A DNA stretch of 64,000 nt from Bradysia coprophila (GCF_014529535.1 NC_050738.1:5126140-5190139); one strand, 5' to 3'. Positions 37,910-50,312 are shown, numbered from the stretch's first letter. The notes: generated from the letters alone by a model not told the origin. Numbers and translations: made by a program.

Positions 37910-38499
37910 AAGAAATCGATATATTTAATCGATACCATCAAAAGATGATACCAGAAAGTAATTTGTCTTCTATACATTTTTTTTGATTCAATTGTAACGA
38001 GCATTATATACACTTTTTCGTCATTTGTTAAAACTCTTTGTTTGGTTTTTTGTGCTATATCTCTCACATACAGCCTTTGTGGATCTCTCACATCCGACAA
38101 TTTGTTTTTCGGTAATTTTAGTGACAATAAATAAATTGTTACTAAAACCGCGTATCGAAAGCAAAATGTATGACCCTGCCAGTCACGCTTAATGGAATTG
38201 ATGGTATTACTTTTGAACAATTCTTGATATACAATTATTTGAAAAGCAGCGAAATTTGATGGAATTTCATGAAATTGATTAGTAGAGGTGGTGATGAAGT
38301 AGTGATTTAACATGTATTTTTAACGATCTTGACTTACGGTATGTGAGTTTTGTTTATTTGAAACATTTTCGAAGGAAGTAGAGAAAGCGAAAACTAAGAA
38401 AATTCACACTGATTTTTCTGTAACATTAACTTGTCACTTACTAATTTTTGTAAATATTTTTTTATTGTTAACACGTAGGGGATAATGCTCGAGCAGGCA

Positions 38500-38642
38500 C
38501 TTTAGGCACGCCGGAAAGTGCTAAGGGGGTCAGGGAATACCTCCAAATAAATTTCTAAAAATCAAAAGTCAAATTTTTGATTTTTAGAAATTTATTTGGA
38601 GGTATTCCTTGACTCCCTTAGCACTTTCCGGTGTGCCTAAAG
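38500..38642. repeat. Near-perfect 143-base hairpin
   Basis: Two arms of about 70 bases, starting CTTTAGGCACGCCGGAAAGT on the left and mirrored on the right, with a 4-base loop. It lies about 115 bases downstream of the Gemin8-like stop codon, so it could be transcribed in that gene's 3' end. It is probably a MITE; a small-RNA precursor is possible. Confidence 0.6.
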
Positions 38643-38758
38643 TTGACAAGTCGCAATAACCGGCAACGTGTTAAATCAACCAGGAGCCACATAAAGAAGT
38701 CACAAAATCTAAGATAATATTGACATTTTATTGTTCAAAATTAGGAGCACTCGAAATA

Positions 38759-39295
38759 CTATTTCGAATCGGCTTCATTCTCGCGATTGCGTTTACGCTG
38801 TTGTCTGTGACGTAATGTAATTTCCAAAAATTTCAGATACGATTCATCAGACTCCTCGGATTCCTCACACTTTTTCTGACCGGTACATTTAGCGCTCGTT
38901 TCGTCCTCGTCCGCTGATTCAATCTCATCGTAATCTGTACAATTTCCTTGCAGTTTTTCCTTCAGTTTCTGAATTTCTGCATCCCGATTAATTGCCAAAT
39001 TCTTCCAGTATTGAATCCGATGTTGATATTGCAGCCTTATCATTGTTTCATATGTCTTTGCCCACATTTGTGCCACAGCCATTTGATTTTGTTTTAAGTT
39101 ACAATCGGCATCTGTTGCATTGTATTCCGAATTTACGCTTGTGTTGGTCATTTTTCGCATTTCATGAATGGGATATTGAACTTTTTGCTTCTTCTTTTTA
39201 CGATTTCGGCGTTTGTTTTTCGATTTAACTTTCATTACACTCGAAGCTGGCTTATTGGTGCTGCTGTTGGTAAGTTGTTTTGAATGGGATGGCAT
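38759..39295 (-). CDS. Gemin8-like protein (tentative)
   Basis: A single-exon 178-aa protein. A basic N-terminus (KNKRRNRKKKKQK, residues about 26-38, a likely nuclear signal) is followed by an aromatic/helical segment (MWAKTYETMIRLQYQHRIQY), a short coiled-coil, an acidic stretch and the terminal FLEITLRHRQQRKRNREN. The order (aromatic helix, acidic linker, then a helix of the type FxExxxRHRxxR) resembles vertebrate Gemin8, a subunit of the SMN complex that assembles spliceosomal snRNPs. The match is to pattern and a few residues only, so the family call is weak. The gene itself is well supported by its length, clean ATG context and composition. Confidence 0.55.
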   Translation of the reverse strand: MPSHSKQLTNSSTNKPASSVMKVKSKNKRRNRKKKKQKVQYPIHEMRKMTNTSVNSEYNATDADCNLKQNQMAVAQMWAKTYETMIRLQYQHRIQYWKNLAINRDAEIQKLKEKLQGNCTDYDEIESADEDETSAKCTGQKKCEESEESDESYLKFLEITLRHRQQRKRNRENEADSK

Positions 39296-39877
39296 CGTTC
39301 TTGTTATTTTATCAATGAAAATATAATTTTGTTTACATGTTTACACAACACAAGGGTACTACAGAGTGTGTACGCATAACAAAAGTCAAAACATTTTGTC
39401 AATGAAATTGATAGTTGAATGAAAATGTAGTTGAATGCGTTGAATGGAACAATGAAATACCAAATTCAAAAGGATTTTGAGCGCGCAAGTAGACTCGTTG
39501 TGCAGTGTTCAGTGTTTAGGACAACGGCGTTTAGAAACTTAAGGAAATGTTACAGAGAGACGCCAAGTGTTCCTCGTATAGTACTTTATTCTTAGATCAT
39601 TTTCATATGAACCATCTTCACTTTTAATAAGTTTACAGTTTACTCTGTAATGACGAAAGTGAAGTTGTTCAAATGAAGTACTACGAAAAAGATGTGGCAA
39701 TGAGTGCACTGACTACCCAAAAACGGTTCGGATGATCACACTTAGGGCTTCAATATCAATATGTGTTCAATAGTCATTTGGGCTCGTTTGCCCGGTCCAC
39801 CCATATGGCCAGTTCTAGTCTGCTTATAAAAACACGCAAGACATATCGTATACAAACAAGAAAAGCAATAATTAATT

Positions 39878-42368
39878 GGGAAATCTTTTTTTGTCAGCAA
39901 AATTATTCTTTTTTTGCAGCAAAATTATTTTTTTTATCAGCAAATTTATTCTTTTAGTTCAGCAAATTTATTGCGATTGTGACCAAATTTAATTCTTCGT
40001 CTGCAAATTTATTTTTTTGAAGCAGCAAATTTAATCTTATTTTGTCAGCACATTTATTTTTTTGCAATCTGCAAAATTAAATATTTTTTTAGCTATTTTT
40101 TAGCAGCAAATTTATTTATTTCTATCAGCAAAGTTAATACTTTTGTCAACAAATTTATTTATTCGTCATCAGCAAAATTAATTGTTTAGTTTAGCTATTT
40201 TTTAACAGCAATTCTATTGATTTGCAACAGCAAATTTATTCTACTTTTGTCAGCAGATTTATTTCTTGTCATAAGCAAAATTAATTGTTTATTTTAGCTA
40301 TTTTTTATCTATTTTTGGTGAAATGGATTTTCATATATGCTTTTCGTCACTAGTGGTGAAATGGACACCAAAACCCAATGCTTATCGAGCAACACCTCTA
40401 ACCATTCGGCTATTGAGATATATAATCGCAGTGTAACAATTTCAAAAGTTCATTTTTCGCAGCTGGTTGCAGAAAACGTTGTATGCAACACGTTGTGAAA
40501 GTGGTAGTTTTTGTCACATGCTTCGCACGTTTGATAACATTACATCTAGTGACACAAACTACCACTTTGCGCAACTAGCTGCAGAAATTACTATTTCACG
40601 TCTTACGTCAACGTAAATAGTTATTGACACTACACGGACAATTCATTTCTTTTTACGAAATGGATACCAATTTTCATTGCACTTAAAAAGCGTTTTAACA
40701 CGCCGAGCGATCCGGCCCATTGCCCCGGAGCGAAGCGGAGGGCCGCAATGCGAGCCGGGCGCCGGAACGGTGTCGGTAACTTAGGAGTTAATTTTTTTTT
40801 TCTCGCATCGTCTAATAATTAGTCTGTGTAATTCATTGCCCATAAAGAGCGTTTTAACACGCCGAGCGATCCGTAAACTTAGTTAAAGTGAAATTATTAT
40901 GAAAGGTGTGCATCCTAGAAATTACGCATAGCGAAATTACGAAGGCTTTTACGGGCTTTTTTAAGCGTGTATTTTACACATTGTGTGTAAAAACTTTTTG
41001 AAAGTGTGTATTTTACACACTTTTTTGTTCGTAGTAAAAGTGTGTAAAATTACACACTATGCCTAATAAAAAATGTAAAAAATCGACTTATTGCCAAAAA
41101 AACTGAGGCTTCATTCCAAACGAAGCTTTATGAGCTTAATCCATTTAACTGATAATTAATATTTTTTAATTTCAAATGAGACACTCGAACCTTACTTCGC
41201 TCTTTTAATATTTTCTGTACATTACTGCAAGTCTTTTCGAAAGAATAAAGAGAAAATTGAACAATTGGGTAGAGCTAAGAGTAAAAGAGTATCCAGACGC
41301 TCAATACATCGAAGAAATCATCATCGTCCGAAGACGAAAAAGTGGAACAAGCCGTTCCAATTCGCAAAGAGATTCTTAGCGCATTGTGTGAGTGCTCCTT
41401 TTGTGAAAAGCAACGAAAGATAAAAGCGAAGCCACGTTCGACGCTGACTTTGTGATTTCAAGTACATACTATATATGTAAATTTGGAGCTGCGTTAAATG
41501 TGTAATAATTATACACTCTTCAGTCTACGAGTGTGTAATCATTACACATTTTACTCTAAAAAATGAAAAAGTGTGTAATTGCAAAAAGGTATTATACACA
41601 CTTTTTCGGAAAGTAAGAGTCTAGGAATTGATAGAAAAAAAGTGTGTAAAAACTCAAAAAGCTTAAAAACGCCCGTAACGAAGCCCCATTCAAATCGAGG
41701 GATAAATGCTTTTTTAGGCACTAGGTGTGTAGATTGTCACTCGATACCGCAGGTCGAGCGTGACAATACACATCGTGTGCCTAAAAGATCTATCACCGAG
41801 TTGTGTACAACGTTTTTCGCAATAAAGGCAACGGAAAGTTCTACTTTTCGTCGCTTGTTGAGTTGACGTTTTCGTGTTAGTGGTGTTAGTGATATAATTT
41901 TATATGTCCTACTGCGGGACATATGCTGATTGAAGATAGTAATTTTCCTACTTATAAAAAAATAAATTTGCAATTGAAACACTAATAAATTTGCTGACAA
42001 AAAGCAATAACTTCGAGGTATTAATTTTGCTGTTCGAAGGCATTAAAAGTGCATATTACAAAACAATAAATTTGCTGACTACAAAGTAATAAATTTGCTG
42101 CCAGGGATTTGCTGCAAAAGAATTATTTTTGCTGCTTAAAGTCAGTAATATTGCTGCTCAGAAAGCAATAAATATGCTGTTCGAGTACTAATAAGTTTGC
42201 TGAAAATAAGACTAATTTTGCTGATACAAAACACTAAATTTGCTGATAAAAAAGATTAAATTTGCTGCTAAAAAAAATAAATTTGCAGAAAAAAAGAATA
42301 AATTTGCTGATGAAATAAATAATTTTGCTACTAAAAGAATAAATTTGCTGACAAAAAAAATAGATGCC
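39878..42368. mobile_element. Foldback element with tandem-repeat arms
   Basis: A 2491-base element flanked by a perfect 10-base duplication ATAATTAATT (39868-39877 and 42369-42378). Its arms are inverted arrays of a degenerate 15-18-base repeat: CAGCAAATTTATTCTTTT on the left (39895-40310) and AATAAATTTGCTGACAAA on the right (41960-42360). Inside lie a second pair of inverted segments rich in GTGTGTAA (about 40940-41090 and 41540-41700), a GC-rich palindromic stretch near 40730, and a hairpin at 41709-41790. It encodes nothing recognisable. Inverted arms made of short tandem repeats plus a 9-10-base duplication recall Drosophila Foldback and MULE elements. Confidence 0.7.
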
Positions 42369-42379
42369 ATAATTAATTT

Positions 42380-42539
42380 AAGGCCGAAAGCAGACGAGCA
42401 ATTTTGAGTTGATGGGATCGACAATTATGCTGCGTTTTTCATTGTTTAGCCTTGGTGAATATCGAATGAATTACAATGGACAACGCAACATAATTGTCGA
42501 TCCCATCAACGCAAAATTACTCGTATGCTTTCCGCCTAA
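42380..42539. mobile_element. Hairpin MITE immediately upstream of UBAC1-like gene
   Basis: About 60-base inverted arms share GTTGATGGGATCGACAATTA in both orientations, with ends near GGCCGAAAGC and GCTTTCCGCC. The right end is about 53 bases before the UBAC1-like ATG. It is related to 44169-44286. Confidence 0.6.
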
Positions 42540-42592
42540 GCAATCGTTGGCCGGAAATTCAAATAAATTTCAAATTACAAAAACTAAAAAAA

Positions 42593-44079
42593 ATGGAAAA
42601 AATATTCAATTTCTTTCGTCTTACAAATCAAAATGTATTTGCGCCAACAAAAAACAAGCTGCTGCTTACCGTCATAAACGATGATGGTCGTGCTATTCAA
42701 TTGGTAGCATTCTCCGATACGACCGGTGCGGAAGTAATATCCAATTCACTCGTTGAGTTCTCAGAAATAACGGAACACGATTACCGTGCGCATCAGATCG
42801 TTCATGTTCGAAACGGAAATGTAATCAATTACAATACATCCATGGATGTAGCTGGTGTCGTAGATAATGGTATATTAGTAGTGAATACTCTAATATTCGA
42901 CCATACTCACCGATTCTTTCCGAGTCTTAGATGAAATTTATTTGTTCAAGAAACACAAACTCTCAGCTGAAAGTACGGAGTTTGATCAAGCACCCGATCT
43001 GGCAACGATTCATGAAGTCACCGGATATGTTCAAAATAGCGCAGACAAACCGTTCAATATAAATCGCAGTTTTGTGAGATATGCCGTTGGTGTGAGGACC
43101 CTATGAGCTGGACACGGGAATTTATAATCGACAAATTCAATTGCATTTTTCAGGATTATTCCTACGTGAAAAACTTTCTCATTCAAATGGCAATCGAGTC
43201 GGCGTATATCATTTCGTCCGGACCACATGCCGACTTGTTGGTGCACTATTTTAAACACAAAATTATTGGACGTCGGAAGTATCAGGTCGATGTGGTGGAA
43301 TCACTGACTCAGCTAGGATTTGAGAAGTCACGTTGTCTGTACGCAATCAAATTGAAAAAGTAAATGTGGAATTAGTTCACCGAAGTGCGTATTTCCTCAT
43401 CCTTTTCGCCATTTGCAGAAACGTTTATTCAGACGCATTGAACTGGCTGATTGATCATAGTGACGATTCCAGTACATATCATTCGTACAACAGTTCCGCT
43501 TCCCTCATTAAAACCGTCTCTGTAAGTCGAGAAGAATGTCTGCTCACTTACACTACTCCAACTGAATCTACATTCCGTTTAGCAAAGTGTTCAAGAAAAA
43601 TTCCGTAGTCTGAAACAAATAATTCGAATCTACGGTCGGGCTGGTCAACATTACTGCGAAAAATGGTTGAAAATTTTGATAGAAATGGGATTCACCACGG
43701 ATGAATCGATGAAAGCTTTGTCAGCAAGTGACTGGGATCCGACCCGAGCCATTGCGTTGCTATGCGATAGTAAGGACTCATCGCTGAAATGTGCGAAAGA
43801 TTTGGCTTCCAGTATTTTAGAATCAGCAACCGTTCAATGTTATCTGGGCGATCCGGAGGTGTTCATGAGTAAGTCGGTGTCAAATGCGCAACGTTCGCTA
43901 ATAAAAGACAAATTGGTTCTACAGCTATCGTATACTTGCTGGGATCAGGATCAGGATCGAGTGGCATCGAACATAATTGGGAGTCAAGCAAACTGAAGTA
44001 TGAGCGTGTTGCATCAGTTCTGAAACGGTATAATGACGAAAAACAATGCCAGGTCATTAACAAATTAAATTTCAATTGA
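42593..44079 (+). CDS. UBAC1/KPC2-like ubiquitin-binding protein
   Basis: Exons 42593-42869, 42931-43073, 43154-43359, 43419-43521, 43583-43868 and 43925-44079 give 389 aa (human UBAC1: 405). UBAC1 (KPC2) partners the E3 ligase RNF123/KPC1 and carries ubiquitinated substrates to the proteasome. The N-terminus is a ubiquitin-like region (about 1-105; KIF...L, KHKL near KKRA of human). UBA1 is at about 190-228 (LTQLGFEKSR...ALNWLIDHSDD), UBA2 at about 271-310 (EMGFTTDESMKALSASDWDP), and the STI1-like C-terminus contains SILESATVQ and a final VASVLKRYNDE like human ISRIFQTLNR. All five introns are 56-80 bases, with GT-AG ends and consistent phases, so the frame breaks seen in genomic DNA are introns, not damage. 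Confidence 0.82.
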
Positions 44080-44168
44080 ATAATTTGGAGAATTTTTTAA
44101 TGTGAAATGAATGGCTCTTTCATCGGGTTTAGTACACGATGAGGACAATATTTATGGCCAACAACACA

Positions 44169-44286
44169 CGAATAATTTTACGTTGATTTGATCGACAATT
44201 ATGCTGCGTTCTCCATTATAATCCGATATTCACCACGGTGGAAAACGCAGCATAATAAATCGATTCCATCGACGCGAAATTGCTCC
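44169..44286. mobile_element. Hairpin MITE downstream of UBAC1-like gene
   Basis: Inverted arms (ATCGACAATTATGCTGCGTT and a near complement) match the family at 42380-42539, so the gene is bracketed by two relatives. Confidence 0.55.
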
Positions 44287-45004
44287 AGTTCCATACAGTT
44301 GTCTCATAAACTTTTTAAATCCACGGTCACTGCTGCTGATGGATTTACCGAATATATGTCGAGGGGTAAATCACTCTCGGGATTAAATGGGGGGTGTTTG
44401 GTGGAAGATTCGGAATTACTTTGGGAAGTGTCTCGCTGGAAGAGAGTGGACTTTTGCACATGCAGTAAGAGATTAAGTCGTCCTTTTTAACGCTTATGAA
44501 GGGGACTAAACTTTACTGTAAATATTTTTGTCAGTAAAAAAGAGGCCTGCCACTGAAACTTTCTTGATTTCGGAATCCACCAATAGTATAAGTTGCAGTG
44601 GAAGCTGGTGGCTTGGTTCTCTATTACTGCCGATAAAAACGTCACTCCACCGAGATCATTTTGTCTTTCATTGTTCGTTGTCTTTGAGCCTCCACATTAA
44701 TATCTATGAGTTCGGTTTGTACGATGAGAACCCTTCTTTCAATTCTTAGCTTGTTACTACAACACCACTTGGGAACGTAAGTTATGACAACAACACCACG
44801 ATAATTTTTCTGAAATCTAATCTTTCGAATTTCAAGTGCACAAAGTCATTATAAGACCATCATCCCAATTATACGAAAGATAACCATTCCAATCAGCAAA
44901 TGAGTTGACTGTTTTATGAACCGCATCGCTTGTAATTTAATACGTTTACCAACTTACATACCGTTTAGTTCATCGCAACATTTCACACTTCTATCGCACT
45001 CAGA
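44287..45004. other. Spacer upstream of beta-glucuronidase 1
   Basis: No gene is seen. The last 200 bases are the likely promoter and leader of the glucuronidase gene. Confidence 0.45.
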
Positions 45005-47268
45005 ATGTTTAAGTTGGGTAAAGTTGCGTATATCGTCATAACAGCCTGTACACTTATTGCCTTGGGAGGAGTTGGCTACGGAATATATTATGCAGTAACG
45101 AGAAACCATTCTTCTATTGTACATGTTGACGGTCTGCTATATCCTACCGAATCTGAAACCAGAGAGGTGATTTCATTGGATGGACTTTGGGATTTCGCTA
45201 TGTCGGATCCAAATAGTCCAAGACAAGGTTTGCAAGAGCAATGGTTCGGGAACGAACTTCGAAACTATGTCAATATCACAAAGATACCGGTGCCGTCGAG
45301 TTACAATGATTTGGATGTACTTGAAAGCAGTCGAGATCACGTTGGAACGGTGTGGTATGAACGCAGATTTTTTGTTCCGTTGCCGTGGAATACCCAACGT
45401 GTGTGGCTGAGATTCGGTAGCGTTCATTATGAAGCAAACGTTTGGATCAATGGGGAACATGTTGTACAACATTCATTCGGCCATCTTCCATTCGAAGTGG
45501 ACGTTACGGATAGCCTCGATTTTAATGAAGAGAATCGTATCACAGTTTTGTGTGACAATACCTTGTCATCGGTTTCGATTCCTCAAGGCGGTGTCGTTGA
45601 AGGAGATGGTGACAATGGAAAAGTGCTGCTTCAGCAATACGACTTTGACTTTTTCAACTATGCTGGCATCCATCGTTCAGTGCATCTTTACACAACCCCG
45701 AAAACTTACATTCGAAATTTGCATGTGGAGTCAAGCGTAGATGATGTAGGCCATGGACACGTGAATTTTGAAATTATTTTAAGCGATGACTCTGCAACGA
45801 ATTCCGCAAATGTGAATATTCTCGACAAAGACATGAATGTGGTTGCCTCACAGACTGTGGATGGAGGAATGCGAGGAGTGTTGATAATCAACAATGTTAG
45901 AAAGTGGTGGCCATATCTAATGAACCCGGACCCTGGTTATTTGTATACGATTGAAGTACGAATTTCAACTCCAACGGAACAGGACGTTGATATTTATCGA
46001 AAGAAGTTTGGAGTTCGTACACTCCGATGGACCAGCACAGAATTTCTAATCAACGACAGGCCGGTCTATTTTCGGGGATTCGGAAAGCATGAAGATTCAG
46101 ATGTAAGTCAATTCACGTTGTAAGCTTCAAGAAGGCTAAACAATCCGGTTTGCTTTGTAGATTCGTGGAAAGGGCTTAGATTTGGCTATTCTAACAAGAG
46201 ACTTCAGTTTATTGCAGTGGATCGGCGCAAATGCATACCGCACAACTCACTATCCATACTCGGAGGAGTCTATGCAATTTGCTGATGAGCATGGCATTAT
46301 GATCATTGACGAATGTGGATTTGTACAAACGAATATTGTCCTGGAGTAGCCCACTTTTTTGAATCCGTTGCCTCATTAGTCGTAGCCTCTAAACTAATTT
46401 AATTTGTAGAGACTACACCGAAGAATTACTCCAAAATCACAAAGTCAATATGGAGCAGCTGATACATCGTGACCGTGATCATCCGAGTGTTGTCATGTGG
46501 TCGATTGCGAATGAGCCGAGATCGGAGGCGGACAATGCTGATTGGTATTTCAGTGAAATAGCGAGCCACACGAAACGACTTGACCCAACGCGTCCAATCA
46601 CAGCCTCGATAGACCGGAGCCTTGAACGCGATAAATCAGCCACTTATTTAGATGTTATCAGCTTTAATCGATACAACGCTTGGTATTCGAATCCTGGACG
46701 TTTGGATACGATCACGAATAATGTGGTTAATGAAGCTAGGCGATGGCATGAAGTAATTGGCTTTTGATCTTACTGCCAATCCAGACTCTAATCCCTCTAA
46801 TCAAATTTTTGTCTGTCGAAGAAACATTCAAAACCTCTGATGGTTAGCGAATATGGTGGTGACACATTAGAAGGTCTTCATTTGTTACCTGCGTTCATTT
46901 GGACGGAAGAGTTTCAAATGGAATTGTTCTCAAAACATTTTGAAGCTTTCGATAAATTGAGGAACGAAGGATTTTTCATTGGCGAATTTGTGTGGAACTT
47001 TGCGGACTTTCAAACGAAACAAGGTAATGGCTCGTAGATGGTATGAATTTGAGTCAATTTTTTATTATGCCTCTTAGGTATCACTCGCCTAAATGGCAAT
47101 AAAAAGGGAGTCTTTACACGAAGTCGTCAGCCGAAAGCAGTTGCACAATTGCTTCGAATGCGTTACTTTGATCTGGCAATGGAAATAGATAACAACGAAG
47201 ATCAGCCATCGGATGTGGATGAATATATCAGCCCGTTTCAGGAGAGATATTATAAAATTGAGCTTTGA
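45005..47268 (+). CDS. Beta-glucuronidase paralogue 1
   Basis: Exons 45005-46102, 46161-46345, 46410-46752, 46822-47023 and 47078-47268 (672 aa). This glycoside hydrolase family 2 enzyme removes glucuronic acid from glycosaminoglycans and conjugates, in the lysosome or secreted. An N-terminal hydrophobic segment (about 8-31) acts as signal peptide or anchor. Next come the sugar-binding domain ([37 protein letters not shown]), the immunoglobulin-like domain and the TIM barrel. The catalytic acid is Glu463 in WSIANEP and the nucleophile Glu552 in VSEYG. The NKKG motif that recognises the glucuronate carboxylate is intact, followed by VFTRSRQPK. The intron 3 acceptor (TCGAAG) is weak but gives the right frame. 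Confidence 0.9.
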
Positions 47269-48079
47269 ATTTTGTCTCTTAAACTAAAATTATAGGGCGG
47301 GCGCATCAGCCTCCATACATGTACCAGTAGTCGGACACCCTTCTTACCAAATTGTCATTGTTATTATGATTGATTTTGTATGTTCGATGGTTTTAACGAT
47401 ACCTTTAGGAGTAGTAATAAGCATTTTGGTAAATTTTATCATCCACAGCATCAAGTTCCAACTCACTTATACGAAATCGTACTCTATTTGGCAGCTGTCG
47501 AAGATAAGATAAGACTGCAACCAATGACATAGACAAACCTAGACTGGATGTTTATGTAAAAAACACGGAAGCAATAGGTCTGTTCCATCGTAAAATCGAT
47601 TTTTGACAAGCCGAAAACCAACGAGAACATCCACTCTATACATCTGATTTTTTTGTAGTCTGTGCTCCTGAATTTGTTTAAACAGTTTTTGGCCTAAAGG
47701 TCTCTACGTTGAGTTACACACTAGGAATGGCATGGTGGCGCTGCCTCTTTTTAAAATTCCGAATATAATTCTTGAGTATAACTCAATGGCTTGGAACGTT
47801 CAATTATGGTACTCACGCACATTTCTTAGTTTACTGTTGTCTCTACAGAGACATGTTGTCGCAGAGTCAACGTTCTAACGTACAGCCAGTCTACATACAT
47901 TTCCGATATCATTGCTTGTAACAATATCATTTACTGGGGAAGGTTTAAATAAGATTCTTACGCAAGCGAGTCCAGCTATATCTTTAGATATAAAAAACAA
48001 TATTTGAACTCAGAACATGTTAGTGTAACCCACACTAGATTTAATGGGACAAATATCTAATTCTAACTTATAGTCTAGT
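47269..48079. other. Spacer between converging glucuronidases 1 and 2
   Basis: An 811-base spacer between two converging 3' ends. A fragment around 47490 (ACTCTATTTGGCAGCTGTCG) resembles the interior of the MITE at 9744-9896. No gene is seen. Confidence 0.5.
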
Positions 48080-50312
48080 TTACAGCTCTTCTTTCAAAAT
48101 ATTAATTTGTCTTTGATTGGTATATTCATAAATGTCGTCGGGCACATTACGGTAGTTGTCAATTTCTAATGCTAGTTGAAAATAGCGTTTTCTGAGCAAG
48201 TGAGCCGCTGCCTTCGGCTGTCGATTTCGAGTGAATACACCTTTTTTGTTGCCACCCACTCGCGTAATACCTAACGATTTTGGATATGTCGAATAACATC
48301 TTCACATTCAGTTTACGGTGAGGACTTACTCTGAAACGTCTTGAAATCAGCAAAATTCCAAATAAATTCGCCGATGAAAAATCCCTCGTTTCTCAGTCTA
48401 TCGAAAGCTTCGAAATACTTTGAAAGCGATTGAGTTTGAAATTCTTCCGACCACACAGCAACTGGCAACAGATGGAGGCCTTCGAGAGTATCGGCTCCAT
48501 ATTCTTGTAATATCACAGGTTTCGCGTAGGCCTGTGATTCAGTGATTGCTAATACATTACAATGAGTCTTCATTTTTACAATTAACTCACAGCATGATAT
48601 TCGCGGGCATCTTCCACAATTCTATTTGTTATCGTGTCTAAACGTCCCACATCGATGTACCAAGCGTTGTATCGATTGAAACTAACAATATCCAAATGAG
48701 GTGCTGCACCATCGCCAACAATAGGATGATCGATTGCAGCTGCAGCCGTGATTGGACGAGTTGGGTCGAGCTGTTTCGTATAGCTTGCTACTTCGCCGAA
48801 ATACCAATATGCATTGCTAACATCAGATCTAGGTTCGTTTGCAATCGACCACATTATGACACTGGGATGGTTGCGGTCACGGTGAATCAACTCTTCCATA
48901 TTGGCTTTATGATTTTGAAGTAATTCTTCGGTATAGCTTCTACAAATTAAATAATTAAGACGAGAGTTGACCAAGGAAGCGTTAGGAAACAGTATACTCA
49001 ATGGCAACGTTAGTTTGACTCAAAGCGCATTCGTCAATGATCATAATTCCATGCTCATCAGCAAATTGCATCGACTCCTCCGAATATGGATAGTGACTTG
49101 TGCGGTATGCATTTGCGCCAATCCATCGCAATAAGTTAAAGTCTCTTGTAAGGAGAGCCAAGTCTAAGCCCTTACCACGTATCTATAATATCGGAATTAA
49201 GTGAGCGGATGATCCAGCAAATCATAAACTGTACTACTAACATCAGAATCTTCATGCTTCCCCAATCCTCGAAAATAAACTGGTTTATCGTTGATTAGGA
49301 ATGCAGTGTCAGTCCAACGCAGTGTTCGAACCCCGAACTTCATACGATAAATATCGACGTTCTGGCGCGTTTGAGTTGAAAGTTTCACTTCAATTGTGTA
49401 CAGATATCCCGGGTCTGGGTTCATTAGGTATGGCCACCATTTATTCACACGATTTATAGTCAATTCACCAGTCATGACACTATTAACAGACTGCGAAACG
49501 ATCGCATTCATTTTCTTGTCGTAAATGGTTACGTTTGCAGACAGAGTTGACGGATTTTCGTTTGGTAAAATTGTAAAATAAACCTGTCCATGACCGTCGT
49601 TATCAACACTTGTCTCGACATGCAGTTCCTTAATGTATGTGCTCGGTGTTGTATACAGATGAACCGAACGATGGATGCCAGCATAGTGGAAATAGTCAAA
49701 GGTGTATTCCAGGAGAGTCACCTTACCATCATCATTGTCTCGTTCGACAATTCTGCCCTGTGGAATTGAATCCGGTGTCAATGTATTATCGACCAGGACG
49801 GTAATGCGATTTTGCTTTCCATAAAGGACTTTATTCGAAATTTCAGCCTCGAATGGAAGGTGACCGAAAGTATGTTGAGTAACAAATTCCCCATTGATCC
49901 ATACTTGTGCTTCATAATTAACGCTACCGAATCGGATCCATACTCTTTCTCCTTGCCAAGACGTTGGAATGAAAAACTGTCGATCGTACCACACTGTACC
50001 AACATGATCCCTTACTGCAATGTCTTCAACTACATCATTGTAGCTGGCCGGAACGGGCATGTTAATGACACTTTGGTTCGACAATCTTAAATCTCTTAGG
50101 AACCATTGTTCTCTGATTCCTTCAGCTGGATCATTTGTATTCGATCGTACGAAGTTCCAAATTCCATCAAGTGATCGAAGATTTCGCGTTTCAGATGCCC
50201 TAGGATATAGAAGTCCTTCTGTTGGAATCGTTTGACAAGGTGCTGTTGTAACTGTCAGTAACAGTAACACAATCTCCAACAGCAAATTGAATTTACTTTG
50301 ACTCTTATCCAT
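48080..50312 (-). CDS. Beta-glucuronidase paralogue 2
   Basis: Exons 50312-49242, 49182-48998, 48939-48591, 48531-48330 and 48270-48080 (665 aa). It has the same family 2 architecture and exon plan as its neighbours (exon 2 is 185 bases, exon 4 is 202, exon 5 is 191). A typical cleavable signal peptide (about 1-27, [12 protein letters not shown] core) replaces the anchor-like start of paralogue 1, suggesting a soluble secreted or lysosomal enzyme. Catalytic acid Glu454 (WSIANEP), nucleophile Glu545 (LQEYGAD, with Gln where others have Ser), and the GNKKG motif are kept. Exon 3 has two extra codons. It is transcribed towards paralogue 1 and away from paralogue 3. Confidence 0.9.

Larger units (their letters stand above)
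35561..38499. other. Spacer between NELF-A and the Gemin8-like gene
   Basis: About 2.9 kb without a gene I can support. It holds hairpin elements at 37121-37234 and 37818-37909 and a thrice-seen TAGGGTG motif (36372, 36535, 36660). The NELF-A promoter lies at its left end, upstream of 35560. Confidence 0.5.

Noticed and set aside
37906-38313. 135-residue minus-strand open frame
   Set aside because: No domain, no codon signature, and it overlaps a hairpin element; low-complexity AT-rich DNA gives such frames by chance.
41579-41866. Plus-strand open frame inside the foldback element
   Set aside because: It spans a hairpin and has no similarity I recognise; most likely chance.
42593-44079. UBAC1-like pseudogene
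   Set aside because: All apparent frame breaks coincide with well-formed short introns whose phases agree.
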